From: an uncultured bacterium
GTDB taxonomy: Bacteria > Verrucomicrobiota > Lentisphaeria > Oligosphaerales > Oligosphaeraceae
Reading direction: 5' to 3'
Assembly (NCBI GenBank): GCA_902776645.1
Contig: CACYQT010000004.1
Coordinates: 62,001-126,000, forward strand
DNA: 64,000 nucleotides
In this document: positions 28,228 to 37,809 of the stretch, piece by piece
How positions within the stretch are numbered: the stretch's first letter is position 1
Layout of the letters: each line of letters begins with the position of its first letter
The notes under the pieces: model-generated
Databases searched by the model: none
Told to the model about the DNA's origin: nothing
Seen by the model: the letters and a program-made list of their open reading frames with translations, nothing else
Made by a program: the position numbers and the translations under genes

Positions 28228-31200
28228 ATGGAACAGGATTTGAAATACCGACAGCGCAGCCTGGCGTTGCCACAGGACGAAGGGCTGTACCATTTCAGCA
28301 ACGAGCATGACGCCTGCGGCGTCGGCCTCGTCGCCAATCTGAGCGGTCAATCGACGCACGACATCGTGATCAAGGGATTGACCATCCTCCGGCGGCTTCT
28401 GCATCGCGGGGCCGCCGGAAGCGACGCCCTGTCCGGCGACGGCGCCGGGCTACTCTGCGTGATTCCGCATGATTTCTTCCAGCGGGAGCTGGGCGGCGTC
28501 CTGCCGCCCGCCGGCCAGTACGCCATCGGCATGATGTTCAACGGCGTCGGCGAAGAGGCCGCGCTGGAGGCCATCATCGAAGAGGAAGGCTGCAGGATTC
28601 TCGCATGGCGCGACGTCCCGACGGACGCCGCGCAGCTCGGCGAACAGGCCCGCCAGAGCTGTCCCGCCATCCGGCAGATTTTCGTCGTCTCGAAAAACGG
28701 CCTGTCCGGCGACGCCCTGGAGCGGAAGATCTTCGTCATCCGCCGCCGTCTGGAGCGCGAACTTCTGGACGTGTATTTCCCAAGCTTCAGCACAAAGACG
28801 GTCGTCTACAAAGGCCTGATGCTGGCCACGCAGATCGAAGCCTTCTACAAGGATCTTGCGGACGAAATGTTCGCGTCGCCGCTGGCGCTCGTCCATCAGC
28901 GCTACAGCACGAACACGTTCCCGACGTGGCGGCTGGCCCATCCGTTCCGCTATCTGGCCCACAACGGCGAAATCAACACGCTGCGCGGCAACCTGAACCA
29001 CGCCCGCACACGCGAGGCCTTCCTGAAAACGGACCTTTTCGGCGACGATCTGAAAAAGCTGCTGCCGCTGATCGACGAGACGCAGAACGATTCCGCATGC
29101 CTCGACAACATGGCCGAACTGCTTGCCCAGTCCGGCCGCTGGCTGCCGCATGTCATGATGATGCTGATCCCCCAGGCATGGGGCGTCAACTACCACATGA
29201 CAAAGGACATCTGCGGTTTCTTCGACTACCATTCCGCCCTGGTCGAGCCATGGGACGGCCCCGCCGCCGTTTCGTTCACCGACGGCGTCGGCGCGGGCGC
29301 CATGCTGGACCGCAACGGCCTCCGCCCCGCCCGTTATTCACTGACGAAAGACGGCCTGTTTGTTCTCGCCTCCGAAACCGGCGTGCTCGATCTGAAGCCT
29401 GAAGACATCGTCCGCCGCGGCCGTCTGAAGCCCGGCGAAATCCTCTGGTGCGATCTGCAGGCCCATCGGCTGGTTCTCGACGCCGAACTGAAGAACACGA
29501 TCGCGCGGCAGGCCCCCTACCGCCGCTGGGCGCAGGAGAACAAGATTCCCGTCGCGGGGCTGTTCGATTCCATCGCGGCCGCCCGCGTCACGGATGATCT
29601 CAAGGAAAAGCAGCGGCTCTTCGGCTGGACGCAGGAGGACATCGAACTGATCGTCCGCCCCATGGTCGAAACAGGAAAGGAGCCCGTCGGCTCCATGGGC
29701 AACGACGCGGCGTTGGCCGTCCTTTCACCGCGTCCGCAACTGCTGTTCAACTACTTCAAGCAGCGCTTCGCGCAGGTGACCAACCCGCCGATCGATCCGA
29801 TCCGCGAACAGCTGGTCATGAGCCTGACGACGTATATCGGCAACCAGGGCAATATCTTGTCGGAGGAAGACCACCGCGCCAGCGTCATCCGTCTGGCCCG
29901 CCCGATTCTCACCGGCGGCGATCTGGCCCGCCTGCTCGTCATGGAAGTGCCTCATATCCAAGTCCAGACGCTGTCCATTGGCTGGAAGGATGATTTGGAA
30001 TCCGCCCTTCATGAATTGGAGCAGAAGGCCGTCCAGGCCGCCCGTGACGGCAAGAGCGTGCTCGTCCTCAGCGACAAGACGCTGCCGGACGACGAACTGC
30101 CCATGCCGTCGCTGCTGGCCGTCTCCGCCGTCAACCGCGCGTTGACGGCCGCCGGCCTGCGGCCGCCCGTCGGCATCATCGTCGAATCCGGCGAAGTGCG
30201 GGAAGTCATGCACTATGCATTGTTACTCGGCTACGGCGCCACGGCCGTCCACCCCTATCTCGCATTGGAGACGGTCTCCGCCCTCGCGAAGGACGGCGAC
30301 GCCGCAAAAGCCACGGAGAATTATATTTCCGCCATCGACAAAGGATTGCTGAAATGCATGTCCAAGATGGGCATCGCCACGCTGCGCAGCTACCGTTCCG
30401 CGCAGATGTTCGAAGCGCTCGGCATCGGGGCGGACGTCATCCGCCGCTACTTCCCGGGCACGCCCTCCGCCGTCGGCGGCATCGGGCTGGCCGAAATCGC
30501 GGCGGAAGTCCGTTCACGCGTGCAGGATGCGCGGTCGGCGGCAAGCGACAAGCCGCTGCCTGTCGGCGGCAACTACCGCTGGCGTTCCGTCGGCGAGCCG
30601 CATCTGGTCACGCCGCTGTCCGTCTGCGCGTTGCATCGCGCCGTCCGCGAAAATGATCTATCGCAATATCAAGCGTTTGCGAAAGGCATCAACGAACCCG
30701 CCATTCCGATCCGCCTGCGAGACCTGCTGCAGTTCCGCAAATCGGAACAGGCCGTCCCGCTGGACGAAGTGGAATCCGTCGAAAGCATCCTGAAGCATTT
30801 CGTCGGCGGCGCCATGAGTTTCGGCGCGTTGAGCCCGGAGGCCCACGAGGCCATCGCCGTCGCCATGAACCGCATCGGCTGCATGAGCAACTCCGGTGAA
30901 GGCGGCGAAGATTCCGAACGCGACACGCCGAACGCCGACGGCGAATGCCGCGCCAGCGCCATCCGCCAGGTGGCCTCCGGACGTTTCGGCGTGACCATCA
31001 ACTATCTGGCCCGCGCCAAGGATCTGCAGATCAAGATGGCGCAGGGCGCCAAGCCGGGCGAAGGCGGCCAGCTGCCGGGCGACAAGGTCAACGAAGCCAT
31101 CGCCCGTACGCGCCATGCCACGCCAAAAATCACGTTGATTTCACCGCCGCCGCATCACGACATCTATTCCATTGAAGATCTCGCGCAGTTGATTCACGAC

Positions 31201-32652
31201 CTCCGCGCCTCCAACGCCGCCGCGCGAATCTCCGTGAAACTCGTCTCCGAAAACGGCGTCGGAACCGTCGCGGCGGGCGTCGCGAAGGCCCATGCGGACG
31301 TGGTTGTCATCTCCGGCCACGACGGCGGCACAGGCGCCGCCCCGCTGAGCTCCATCAAGCATACGGGCATGCCGTGGGAAATCGGCCTGGCCGAAACGCA
31401 TCAGACATTGGTGAAGAACAACTTGCGCGGTAAAATCAAGCTGCAGGTGGACGGCCAGTTGCGCACTGGCCGCGACATCGTCGTCGCGGCCCTGCTGGGC
31501 GCGGAGGAGTTCGGCTTCGCCACCTCCCTGCTGCTCGCTCTGGGCTGCATGATGTTGCGTCAATGCCAGGACAACACCTGCCCCGCCGGCATCACGACGC
31601 AGGATCCCGAAATCCGCAAACGCTTCCAGGGCAAGCCAGAACACATCATCGCCTACCTGCGTTTCATCGCAGAGGAAGCCCGCGGCATTCTCGCCTCGCT
31701 CGGCCTCCGTTCACTGGACGAAGCCGTCGGCCGCGCGGATCTGCTCGAAGTCAATCCCGCCATGGCCGCCGGCAAGGCCGCCCTGCTGGATTTCCAGCCC
31801 ATGCTCCATCGCGTGGAAGGCGACGTCGTCCGCTGGAAAGGCGAAAAATACACGCAGTCGACATTGGACGACGAAAAGCTCATGCCGAAGCTCGGCAAGG
31901 CGTTGACGACCTTCAAGCCAGCCTCCTTCAGCCTGCCGATCGCCAACTCGGACCGTTCTGTCGGCGCACGACTGTCCAGCAAAATCGCGCTCGCCAAAGG
32001 CGAGGCGGGCCTGCCGGACGACACGTGGCGGATATCGTTCCACGGCGTCGCAGGTCAAAGCTTCGGCGCGTTTTTAGCCAAAGGCGTCACCTTCAGCCTC
32101 GAAGGCGAGGCGAACGACTACGTCGGCAAAGGAATCTCCGGCGGCAAGATCATCATCGTGCCGGACGCGAAAGCCGTCTGCAAGGCGGATGAAAACGTCG
32201 TCGCGGGCAACGTCATCGGCTATGGCGGCACAAGCGGCGAAATCTACATCAACGGACAGGCCGGCGAACGCTTCGCCATCCGCAACAGCGGTTTCAAGGC
32301 GGTCGTCGAAGGTGTCGGCGACCATGGCTGCGAATACATGACGGGCGGCTGTGTCGTCGTGCTCGGCCGCACAGGCGTGAACTTCGCGGCCGGCATGACA
32401 GGCGGCACCGCGTATGTTCTCGATGAAGACGGCGACTTCGACCTGCGCTGCAATCTCGACACGGTCGATCTGGAATCCATTCACGCCGACACGCGCGAAG
32501 AAAATGAACTTCTGGACATGCTGAAACGCCATGAAGCCGCCACCGGCAGCCCAAAAGTACAGCATATCCTTCAGAACTGGAATGATTTCCGTGGACGCTT
32601 CGTTTGCGTCATGCCCGTTGAATACAAGAAAATCCTTCGGAGTGCACGATAA
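28228..32652 (+). CDS. gltB: Glutamate synthase (NADPH), large subunit
   Basis: Transfers the amide of glutamine to 2-oxoglutarate, yielding two glutamates. 1474 residues, normal length. The class II amidotransferase nucleophile is expected at Cys30 (NEHDACGVGLV) after a propeptide. The FMN/glutamate-synthase core is near residues 850-1200, with GGEDSERD, KPGEGGQLPG, VISGHDGGTGAAP and the Fe-S Cys cluster CMMLRQCQDNTCPAGI. The beta-helix C-terminal domain has repeated GG-turn motifs (GGKIIIVPDAKA, GGTSGEIYINGQAG). A sigma-54 promoter lies just upstream. The stop overlaps the gltD start by one base. Confidence 0.97.
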   Translation: MEQDLKYRQRSLALPQDEGLYHFSNEHDACGVGLVANLSGQSTHDIVIKGLTILRRLLHRGAAGSDALSGDGAGLLCVIPHDFFQRELGGVLPPAGQYAIGMMFNGVGEEAALEAIIEEEGCRILAWRDVPTDAAQLGEQARQSCPAIRQIFVVSKNGLSGDALERKIFVIRRRLERELLDVYFPSFSTKTVVYKGLMLATQIEAFYKDLADEMFASPLALVHQRYSTNTFPTWRLAHPFRYLAHNGEINTLRGNLNHARTREAFLKTDLFGDDLKKLLPLIDETQNDSACLDNMAELLAQSGRWLPHVMMMLIPQAWGVNYHMTKDICGFFDYHSALVEPWDGPAAVSFTDGVGAGAMLDRNGLRPARYSLTKDGLFVLASETGVLDLKPEDIVRRGRLKPGEILWCDLQAHRLVLDAELKNTIARQAPYRRWAQENKIPVAGLFDSIAAARVTDDLKEKQRLFGWTQEDIELIVRPMVETGKEPVGSMGNDAALAVLSPRPQLLFNYFKQRFAQVTNPPIDPIREQLVMSLTTYIGNQGNILSEEDHRASVIRLARPILTGGDLARLLVMEVPHIQVQTLSIGWKDDLESALHELEQKAVQAARDGKSVLVLSDKTLPDDELPMPSLLAVSAVNRALTAAGLRPPVGIIVESGEVREVMHYALLLGYGATAVHPYLALETVSALAKDGDAAKATENYISAIDKGLLKCMSKMGIATLRSYRSAQMFEALGIGADVIRRYFPGTPSAVGGIGLAEIAAEVRSRVQDARSAASDKPLPVGGNYRWRSVGEPHLVTPLSVCALHRAVRENDLSQYQAFAKGINEPAIPIRLRDLLQFRKSEQAVPLDEVESVESILKHFVGGAMSFGALSPEAHEAIAVAMNRIGCMSNSGEGGEDSERDTPNADGECRASAIRQVASGRFGVTINYLARAKDLQIKMAQGAKPGEGGQLPGDKVNEAIARTRHATPKITLISPPPHHDIYSIEDLAQLIHDLRASNAAARISVKLVSENGVGTVAAGVAKAHADVVVISGHDGGTGAAPLSSIKHTGMPWEIGLAETHQTLVKNNLRGKIKLQVDGQLRTGRDIVVAALLGAEEFGFATSLLLALGCMMLRQCQDNTCPAGITTQDPEIRKRFQGKPEHIIAYLRFIAEEARGILASLGLRSLDEAVGRADLLEVNPAMAAGKAALLDFQPMLHRVEGDVVRWKGEKYTQSTLDDEKLMPKLGKALTTFKPASFSLPIANSDRSVGARLSSKIALAKGEAGLPDDTWRISFHGVAGQSFGAFLAKGVTFSLEGEANDYVGKGISGGKIIIVPDAKAVCKADENVVAGNVIGYGGTSGEIYINGQAGERFAIRNSGFKAVVEGVGDHGCEYMTGGCVVVLGRTGVNFAAGMTGGTAYVLDEDGDFDLRCNLDTVDLESIHADTREENELLDMLKRHEAATGSPKVQHILQNWNDFRGRFVCVMPVEYKKILRSAR

Positions 32653-34007
32653 TGAGCAAGACTTTCATTGACATCCCCCGCCTTGAACACGTCTATCGTC
32701 CGATTGACGAACGGGTCAACGACTGCTCGGAAGTCGAAATGGCCTTGCCGTCGGACGACATCCGGCAGCTTGCGAAACGCTGCCAGAACTGCGGCCTCCC
32801 GTTCTGCCACGCCATGGGCTGCCCGCTGCAGAACGCCGTTCCGGACATGAACCGCGCCGTCATGCACGGCAATTGGCGCGACGCATGGGAACGGCTCGCC
32901 GAAACCAGCCCGTTCCCTGAATTCACGAGCCGTATCTGCCCCGCCCTCTGCGAAGCGTCCTGTTGCTTGGAAGGCGAAGGCTTCGGCGCCACGAACGTCC
33001 GCCAGATTGAAAAGAAAGTCGTCGACACGGCCTTCGCCAACGGCTGGGTCCTTCCACGGAAGCCGTTGAAGCGCAATGGCCGCCGCATAGCCGTCATCGG
33101 CGGCGGCCCCGCAGGGCTCGCCGCCGCCGTCAAATTGAACGAAGCGGGCTGCGACGTCGCCATCTACGACCGCAATGAAAAGCCCGGCGGCCTGCTCCGC
33201 TACGGCATCCCATGCTTCAAGCTCGACAAACAGCTCATCGACCGCCGCTGGGCGTTGATGCAGGAGGCAGGCATTTCATTCCATGGCAAGACGGAAATCG
33301 GACAGGACGTCTCCGGCTCCTATCTGATGAAGCACTACGACGCGGTCGTCGTCGCCAACGGCACGCCCGTTCCGCGTGATTTAAAAGTCCCCGGCCGTGA
33401 TTTGAAAGGCATCGTCCAGGCGTTGGAACTGCTTGGCGGACAGAATCGTGCGAATACGGGCGAAGCCGCCGAAGCTCCCGTTTCCGGCTACGGGAAGGAC
33501 GTGCTGATCATCGGCGGCGGCGACACGGGCAACGACTGCGGGGGAACGGTCATCCGCCAAGGCGCCAATTCCGTCATGTCCATCGACCTGATGCCGAAAC
33601 CGCCCGTCGAACGAGACGTCCACACGCCATGGCCGATGTGGCCGTACAAGCTACGCGGCTCGTCGTCCGTCGACGAAGGCCTGCAGCGCTTCTGGGCGTT
33701 GAACACGTTGCGTTTCATCGGCGAAGACGGCCATGTCACAGGCGTGGAAGTCGTTCCCGTGAAATGGGAGTTCGCCCCCAACGGCAAGCCGTCGAAATTC
33801 ACGGTGGCCGGCCCGTCGCGAACCATTAACTGCGGACTGGTCGTGCTGGCGATGGGCTTCCTGAAGCGGAGCCGTGAAGACGTGCTCGCCAGCCTCGGCT
33901 TGCCGGATCAGGAAAACGTCTTGATCGCGGGCGACGCCGCATCGGGCCCGTCGCTTGTCGTGCGGGCCATCGCGGACGGTTTGAAATGCGCCAAACAATT
34001 GATATAA
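32652..34007 (+). CDS. gltD: Glutamate synthase, small subunit
   Basis: NADPH-dependent flavoprotein partner of GltB. 451 residues. Two N-terminal cysteine clusters for Fe-S centres are present (CQNCGLPFCHAMGCPLQN near residue 44; CPALCEASC near 97), then an FAD Rossmann motif (VIGGGPAGLAAAVKLNEAG near 145) and an NADPH motif (IIGGGDTGNDCGGTVIR near 285). TAATG coupling to gltB fixes the start. Twelve bases separate it from asnB. Confidence 0.97.
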   Translation: MSKTFIDIPRLEHVYRPIDERVNDCSEVEMALPSDDIRQLAKRCQNCGLPFCHAMGCPLQNAVPDMNRAVMHGNWRDAWERLAETSPFPEFTSRICPALCEASCCLEGEGFGATNVRQIEKKVVDTAFANGWVLPRKPLKRNGRRIAVIGGGPAGLAAAVKLNEAGCDVAIYDRNEKPGGLLRYGIPCFKLDKQLIDRRWALMQEAGISFHGKTEIGQDVSGSYLMKHYDAVVVANGTPVPRDLKVPGRDLKGIVQALELLGGQNRANTGEAAEAPVSGYGKDVLIIGGGDTGNDCGGTVIRQGANSVMSIDLMPKPPVERDVHTPWPMWPYKLRGSSSVDEGLQRFWALNTLRFIGEDGHVTGVEVVPVKWEFAPNGKPSKFTVAGPSRTINCGLVVLAMGFLKRSREDVLASLGLPDQENVLIAGDAASGPSLVVRAIADGLKCAKQLI

Positions 34008-34019
34008 GGAGTGAAAACC

Positions 34020-35717
34020 ATGTGCGGTTTTGTCGGTATTTTTGATATTCAGGACGGCAAGGCGACCGCCTTGCGAAAACAGCTGTTGCAGATGTCGCGG
34101 AAGATACGCCATCGCGGACCCGACTGGTCCGGCGTCTTCGAATGCCCGCGCGCGTTGATCTCCCATGAACGGCTGGCCATCATCGACCCGCTGTCAGGCA
34201 AGCAGCCGCTCTACAGTCCGGACGGACGCTACGTCCTCGCCGTCAACGGCGAAATCTACAACCACAAGGAGCTACGGCGCGAACTGGAAGGCTGTTACCA
34301 ATTCCAGACTCAATCCGACTGCGAAGTGCTTCTGCCGCTTTATATTAAATACGGCGCGGATTTTCTCGACAAGCTGAAGGGAATCTTCGCCTTCGCCCTC
34401 TATGACTCGCAGGAAGACGTATTTCTCATCGGCCGCGATCCCATCGGCGTCATCCCGCTGTATGAAGGCTGGGACGACGACGGCCACTACTACGTCGCCT
34501 CCGAACTGAAGGCCCTCGAAGGCGTCTGCGGCACGTTGCAGGAATTCCAGCCAGGCTACTATCTGCGCAGCGGCGACACGAAGCCGACCCGCTGGTATCA
34601 GCGCGACTGGTTCGAATTCGACAACGTGAAACACAACAAATCGTCCATCTCCGGCCTGCGCGACGCGCTTGAAGCCGCCGTCAAACGCCAGATGATGAGC
34701 GACGTGCCGTACGGCGTTCTGCTCTCCGGCGGGCTCGACTCTTCCGTCATCGCGGCCATCACGGCGAAATTCGCCCGCCGCCGCGTCGAGACTGGCGACA
34801 CGCAGGAAGCATGGTGGCCGCGGCTCCATTCCTTCGCCGTCGGCCTGGAGGATTCGCCCGATCTCGTCGCCGCCCGGAAGGCCGCCGACTTTTTGGGCAC
34901 CGTCCACCACGAAATCCATTTCACCATCCAGGAGGCCATCGACGCACTGCCCGACGTCATCTATCATCTTGAAACGTATGACATCACGACGATCCGCGCC
35001 TCCACGCCGATGTTCCTCATGGCCCGCGCCATCAAGGCCATGGGCATCAAGATGGTCCTTTCCGGCGAAGGATCGGACGAAATCTTCGGCGGCTACCTCT
35101 ATTTCCACAAGGCTCCGAACGCCAAGGAGTTCCATGAGGAGACCGTCCGCAAGCTCGGCAAGCTCCATCTCTACGACTGCCTCCGCGCCAACAAGGCGCT
35201 TGCCGCATGGGGCGTCGAAGGCCGTGTGCCGTTTTTGGATCAGGAGTTTCTCGACGTCGCCATGCGCCTCAATCCGGCCGACAAGATGTGCCACGGCCGC
35301 AAACTGCCCGCGACCACCGGCGACCACGGCGGCGACGCCATCGAAAAATGGATCCTCCGCGAAGCCTTCCATGACATGCTCCCGCCGGAAATCGTCTGGC
35401 GGCAGAAGGAGCAGTTCTCCGACGGCGTCGGCTATTCATGGATCGACACGCTGAAGGAGATGACCGCACGCGAAGTGACGGACGCGCAGTTCGCGTTGGC
35501 CGCCAAACGCTTCCCCGTGAACACGCCCGCCACAAAGGAGGAATACTACTACCGCAGCATCTATGCGGAGTTCTTCCCCTCCGAATCGGCCGCGGCCTGC
35601 GTCCCGCACGAGGCGTCGGTGGCCTGCTCGACGGCGAAGGCCTTGGAATGGGACGAAGCCTTCAAGCACATGAACGAACCGTCCGGCCGCGCCGTGGCCG
35701 GCGTCCATCGCGGCTGA
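34020..35717 (+). CDS. asnB: Asparagine synthetase B, E. coli AsnB-like
   Basis: Makes asparagine from aspartate, glutamine and ATP. I start at ATG 34020, which gives the required Met-Cys N-terminus (MCGFVGIF) and has TAAGGAG at eight bases; the in-frame GTG nine bases earlier would bury the catalytic cysteine. The 565-residue protein matches the E. coli AsnB subtype closely: RHRGPDWSG, VNGEIYNHKEL, LLSGGLDSSVIAA, VLSGEGSDEIFGGY, ARANKALAAWG-type VPFLD segment, RQKEQFSDGVGYSWID. Third gene of the gltB operon; a long hairpin follows. Confidence 0.96.
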   Translation: MCGFVGIFDIQDGKATALRKQLLQMSRKIRHRGPDWSGVFECPRALISHERLAIIDPLSGKQPLYSPDGRYVLAVNGEIYNHKELRRELEGCYQFQTQSDCEVLLPLYIKYGADFLDKLKGIFAFALYDSQEDVFLIGRDPIGVIPLYEGWDDDGHYYVASELKALEGVCGTLQEFQPGYYLRSGDTKPTRWYQRDWFEFDNVKHNKSSISGLRDALEAAVKRQMMSDVPYGVLLSGGLDSSVIAAITAKFARRRVETGDTQEAWWPRLHSFAVGLEDSPDLVAARKAADFLGTVHHEIHFTIQEAIDALPDVIYHLETYDITTIRASTPMFLMARAIKAMGIKMVLSGEGSDEIFGGYLYFHKAPNAKEFHEETVRKLGKLHLYDCLRANKALAAWGVEGRVPFLDQEFLDVAMRLNPADKMCHGRKLPATTGDHGGDAIEKWILREAFHDMLPPEIVWRQKEQFSDGVGYSWIDTLKEMTAREVTDAQFALAAKRFPVNTPATKEEYYYRSIYAEFFPSESAAACVPHEASVACSTAKALEWDEAFKHMNEPSGRAVAGVHRG

Positions 35718-35745
35718 CGCTCATCAGTGAAACCACATATCTTTC

Positions 35746-35791
35746 GCGCCTCATGCCTTGTATCGTTACTATTGAACAAGGCATGAGGCGC
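35746..35791 (+). terminator. Long perfect hairpin after asnB
   Basis: A 16-bp perfect stem (35746-35761 with 35776-35791) and a 14-base loop, followed by ATTGTTTC. The T-run is weak, but the stem is strong and lies 28 bases after the asnB stop, so it probably ends or processes the gltB-gltD-asnB mRNA. Confidence 0.65.
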
Positions 35792-35828
35792 ATTGTTTCA
35801 AGAACTTGTCACCCAATTATCCTGTTTT

Positions 35829-35863
35829 TTACAATATTTGTAATCGACTTTCATAAGATGTAA
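35829..35863. promoter_or_regulatory. Two enhancer-like palindromes upstream of glnK
   Basis: 35829-35843 is TTACA-ATATT-TGTAA, perfect. 35849-35863 is TTTCA-TAAGA-TGTAA, one mismatch. Centres are 20 bases apart (two helical turns). They are of the same type as the sites in the glnN-gltB region and lie 46 to 80 bases upstream of the sigma-54 promoter. A further TGTCA half-site lies at 35807-35811. Confidence 0.7.
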
Positions 35864-35908
35864 ATATTTCCAGCTGTTCAGGTATGTTTTCAGGCTGGAG
35901 CAACAAGT

Positions 35909-35924
35909 TGGCATGGTAATTGCT
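35909..35924 (+). promoter_or_regulatory. Sigma-54 promoter of glnK-amtB
   Basis: TGGCATG-GTAA-TTGCT, near-perfect -24/-12 elements, identical in its conserved parts to the glnN promoter. Transcription is expected near 35934, leaving a 75-base leader. Confidence 0.9.
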
Positions 35925-36008
35925 ATAATGATGGCAGACATGCAAGATCATGGCCCGCTGCGTACGGGTTGGCCATGGATTGCAAACCATCATCACAAGG
36001 AGAATACC

Positions 36009-36350
36009 ATGAAACTCATCATCGCGTACATTCAGCCGGATCGGCTGAATCCAGTCAAGCAGGCGTTGTACGCCCGCAAGGTCTTCAAGATATCCGTCAC
36101 CAATGCGTTGGGCTGCGGCCAGCAGCAAGGCTACATGAACGTATGGCGTGGCACCCTGCGGGAAGTCAACCTGCTGAAGAAGATACGGCTTGCGATTGCG
36201 GTCAACGACGATTTTGTCGAAACGACCATCGAAGGCATCATCGAAGGGGCCCGGACGGGTCACATCGGCGACGGCAAGATATTCGTCCTGCCGATGGAGG
36301 ATTGCATCCGCATCAGAACCGGTGAACGTGGCGGCGAAGCGATTGGATAG
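36009..36350 (+). CDS. glnK: PII nitrogen signalling protein, lacks Tyr51
   Basis: A 113-residue PII protein that aligns without gaps to E. coli GlnB/GlnK. It would bind ATP/ADP and 2-oxoglutarate and gate the adjacent ammonium channel. Ligand residues Gln39, Lys58, Lys90 and Arg101/Arg103 are kept (GDGKIFVLPMEDCIRIRTGE). The T-loop is unusual (GCGQQQGYMNVWRGTLREVNLL): Tyr51, the uridylylation site, is Arg51, and Tyr46 is Trp. Control by uridylylation at the classical site is therefore impossible; Thr49 occupies the place of cyanobacterial Ser49. The ATG follows AAGGAG. Six bases separate it from amtB. Confidence 0.95.
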   Translation: MKLIIAYIQPDRLNPVKQALYARKVFKISVTNALGCGQQQGYMNVWRGTLREVNLLKKIRLAIAVNDDFVETTIEGIIEGARTGHIGDGKIFVLPMEDCIRIRTGERGGEAIG

Positions 36351-36356
36351 GAGATT

Positions 36357-37715
36357 ATGAAGATGAAAATACCTATGAGAATATTGATCTTGATGATGTT
36401 CGGTGCGGTCGGCATGCTGGCCGCGGAGGAGAAAGGAGCGTCCGCGGCGCAGGTCCAGATCAACCTGAACATCGTGTGGACGATTATCGGCGGCATTTTG
36501 GTTTTCGCCATGCAGGCGGGCTTCGCAATGGTTGAAACAGGCATGACCCGCGCAAAAAACGCGGCCAACATCATGATGAAGAACATGTTGGACTTCGGTC
36601 TGGGATCCATCGCGTTCTTTCTGATCGGCGCCGCATTCATGTTCGGCAAGACCGCCTGCGGCGTCATCGGTACGGACGGATGGCTGATGAGTTCGCTCCA
36701 TGGAGCGGCGGACTGGGATTGGACGTTCATGTTCTTCCAGACGATGTTCGCCGCGACATCGGCGACCATCGTCTCGGGCGCAGTGGCGGAACGGACCAAA
36801 TTTTCGGCATATTTGGTCTATTCCATTATCGTCAGCGCATTCATCTATCCAATTTCGGGGAAATGGGCGTGGGGCAGCCTCTTCAATGCCGAAGCGGCCG
36901 GATGGCTTGGCAACCTTGGGTTCACGGATTTCGCGGGCTCGAACGTCGTCCATAGCGTCGGCGGCTGGCTCGCGCTGGCGGGGGCGATCATGCTCGGGCC
37001 ACGCATCGGCAAATACAATCCCGACGGCAAGCCCAATGCGATTCCAGGCCACAATCTGGTTATCGCCACGCTCGGCGTGCTGATCCTGTGGATCGGCTGG
37101 TTCGGATTCAACCCGGGCTCCACGACACAGGGCGTCGGCGATATCGGACGGATCGCGCTGGTCACCAATTTCGGCGCCGTCTCAGGCATGATCACCGCGA
37201 TGGTGATGGCATGGATTCTCATGAAGAAGCCTGATTTGTCCATGACGCTCAACGGCGCGCTTGCCGGGCTTGTGGCGATTACCGCCCCGTGCAACACCGT
37301 CACGCCCGCCGCGGCGATTCTAATCGGTGTCATTGCGGGTATTCTTGTGACGTTCAGCGTGATGACGTTCGACCGCCTCGGCATCGACGATCCCGTCGGC
37401 GCCGTCAGCGTCCATGCGATAAACGGCCTGTGGGGCACGATTTCCTGTGGTTTCTTCAATGCGGAGGCCGTTTTGGAAGTCGGCGACGCAAACACGGGGC
37501 TGTTCTACGGAGGCGGATTCCATCAGCTTGGCGTCCAGCTGCTTGGTGCGGGATGCACGTTCATTTGGGCGTTCGGCCTCGGCTTGCTGATGTTTTACAT
37601 CATCAAAAAGACCATGGGGCTCCGTGTCACAGCCGAAGAGGAATTCAAAGGTCTGGACATCGTGGAGCATGGCAACGACGCCTACGCCGGATTCCAGATT
37701 TTCCCGAATGAATAA
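36357..37715 (+). CDS. amtB: Ammonium transporter
   Basis: Inner-membrane ammonium channel, 452 residues, with a cleavable-looking N-terminal signal (MRILILMMFGAVGMLAAEE) and eleven membrane segments. Family motifs are VFAMQAGFAMVETGMTRAKN, DFAGSNVVHSVGGW, WIGWFGFNPGS and GAVSVHAINGLWGT; the pore histidines (VHSVGG, VHAINGLWG) are present. AGGAG precedes the ATG. The glnK-amtB pairing is the classical one and supports regulation of the channel by PII trimer docking. Confidence 0.97.
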   Translation: MKMKIPMRILILMMFGAVGMLAAEEKGASAAQVQINLNIVWTIIGGILVFAMQAGFAMVETGMTRAKNAANIMMKNMLDFGLGSIAFFLIGAAFMFGKTACGVIGTDGWLMSSLHGAADWDWTFMFFQTMFAATSATIVSGAVAERTKFSAYLVYSIIVSAFIYPISGKWAWGSLFNAEAAGWLGNLGFTDFAGSNVVHSVGGWLALAGAIMLGPRIGKYNPDGKPNAIPGHNLVIATLGVLILWIGWFGFNPGSTTQGVGDIGRIALVTNFGAVSGMITAMVMAWILMKKPDLSMTLNGALAGLVAITAPCNTVTPAAAILIGVIAGILVTFSVMTFDRLGIDDPVGAVSVHAINGLWGTISCGFFNAEAVLEVGDANTGLFYGGGFHQLGVQLLGAGCTFIWAFGLGLLMFYIIKKTMGLRVTAEEEFKGLDIVEHGNDAYAGFQIFPNE

Positions 37716-37739
37716 CGGTTGACAGATTCAGCCACATTC

Positions 37740-37784
37740 TTTCCCCAAGAGGGGCACAACCTCCCTTGGGGAAATTCTATTTTT
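37740..37784 (+). terminator. Intrinsic terminator after amtB
   Basis: TTTCCCCAAG (37740-37749) and CTTGGGGAAA (37765-37774) form a perfect 10-bp stem, followed by TTCTATTTTT. It separates glnK-amtB from the second asparagine synthetase. Confidence 0.75.
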
Positions 37785-37809
37785 CCATCTCGTCAGCGAA
37801 TATAAGACC

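Noticed and set aside
35746-35791. Operator for the glnK promoter
   Set aside because: The 16-bp hairpin is unlike the enhancer boxes, lies over 110 bases further upstream and follows the asnB stop closely, so termination or mRNA processing is more likely.
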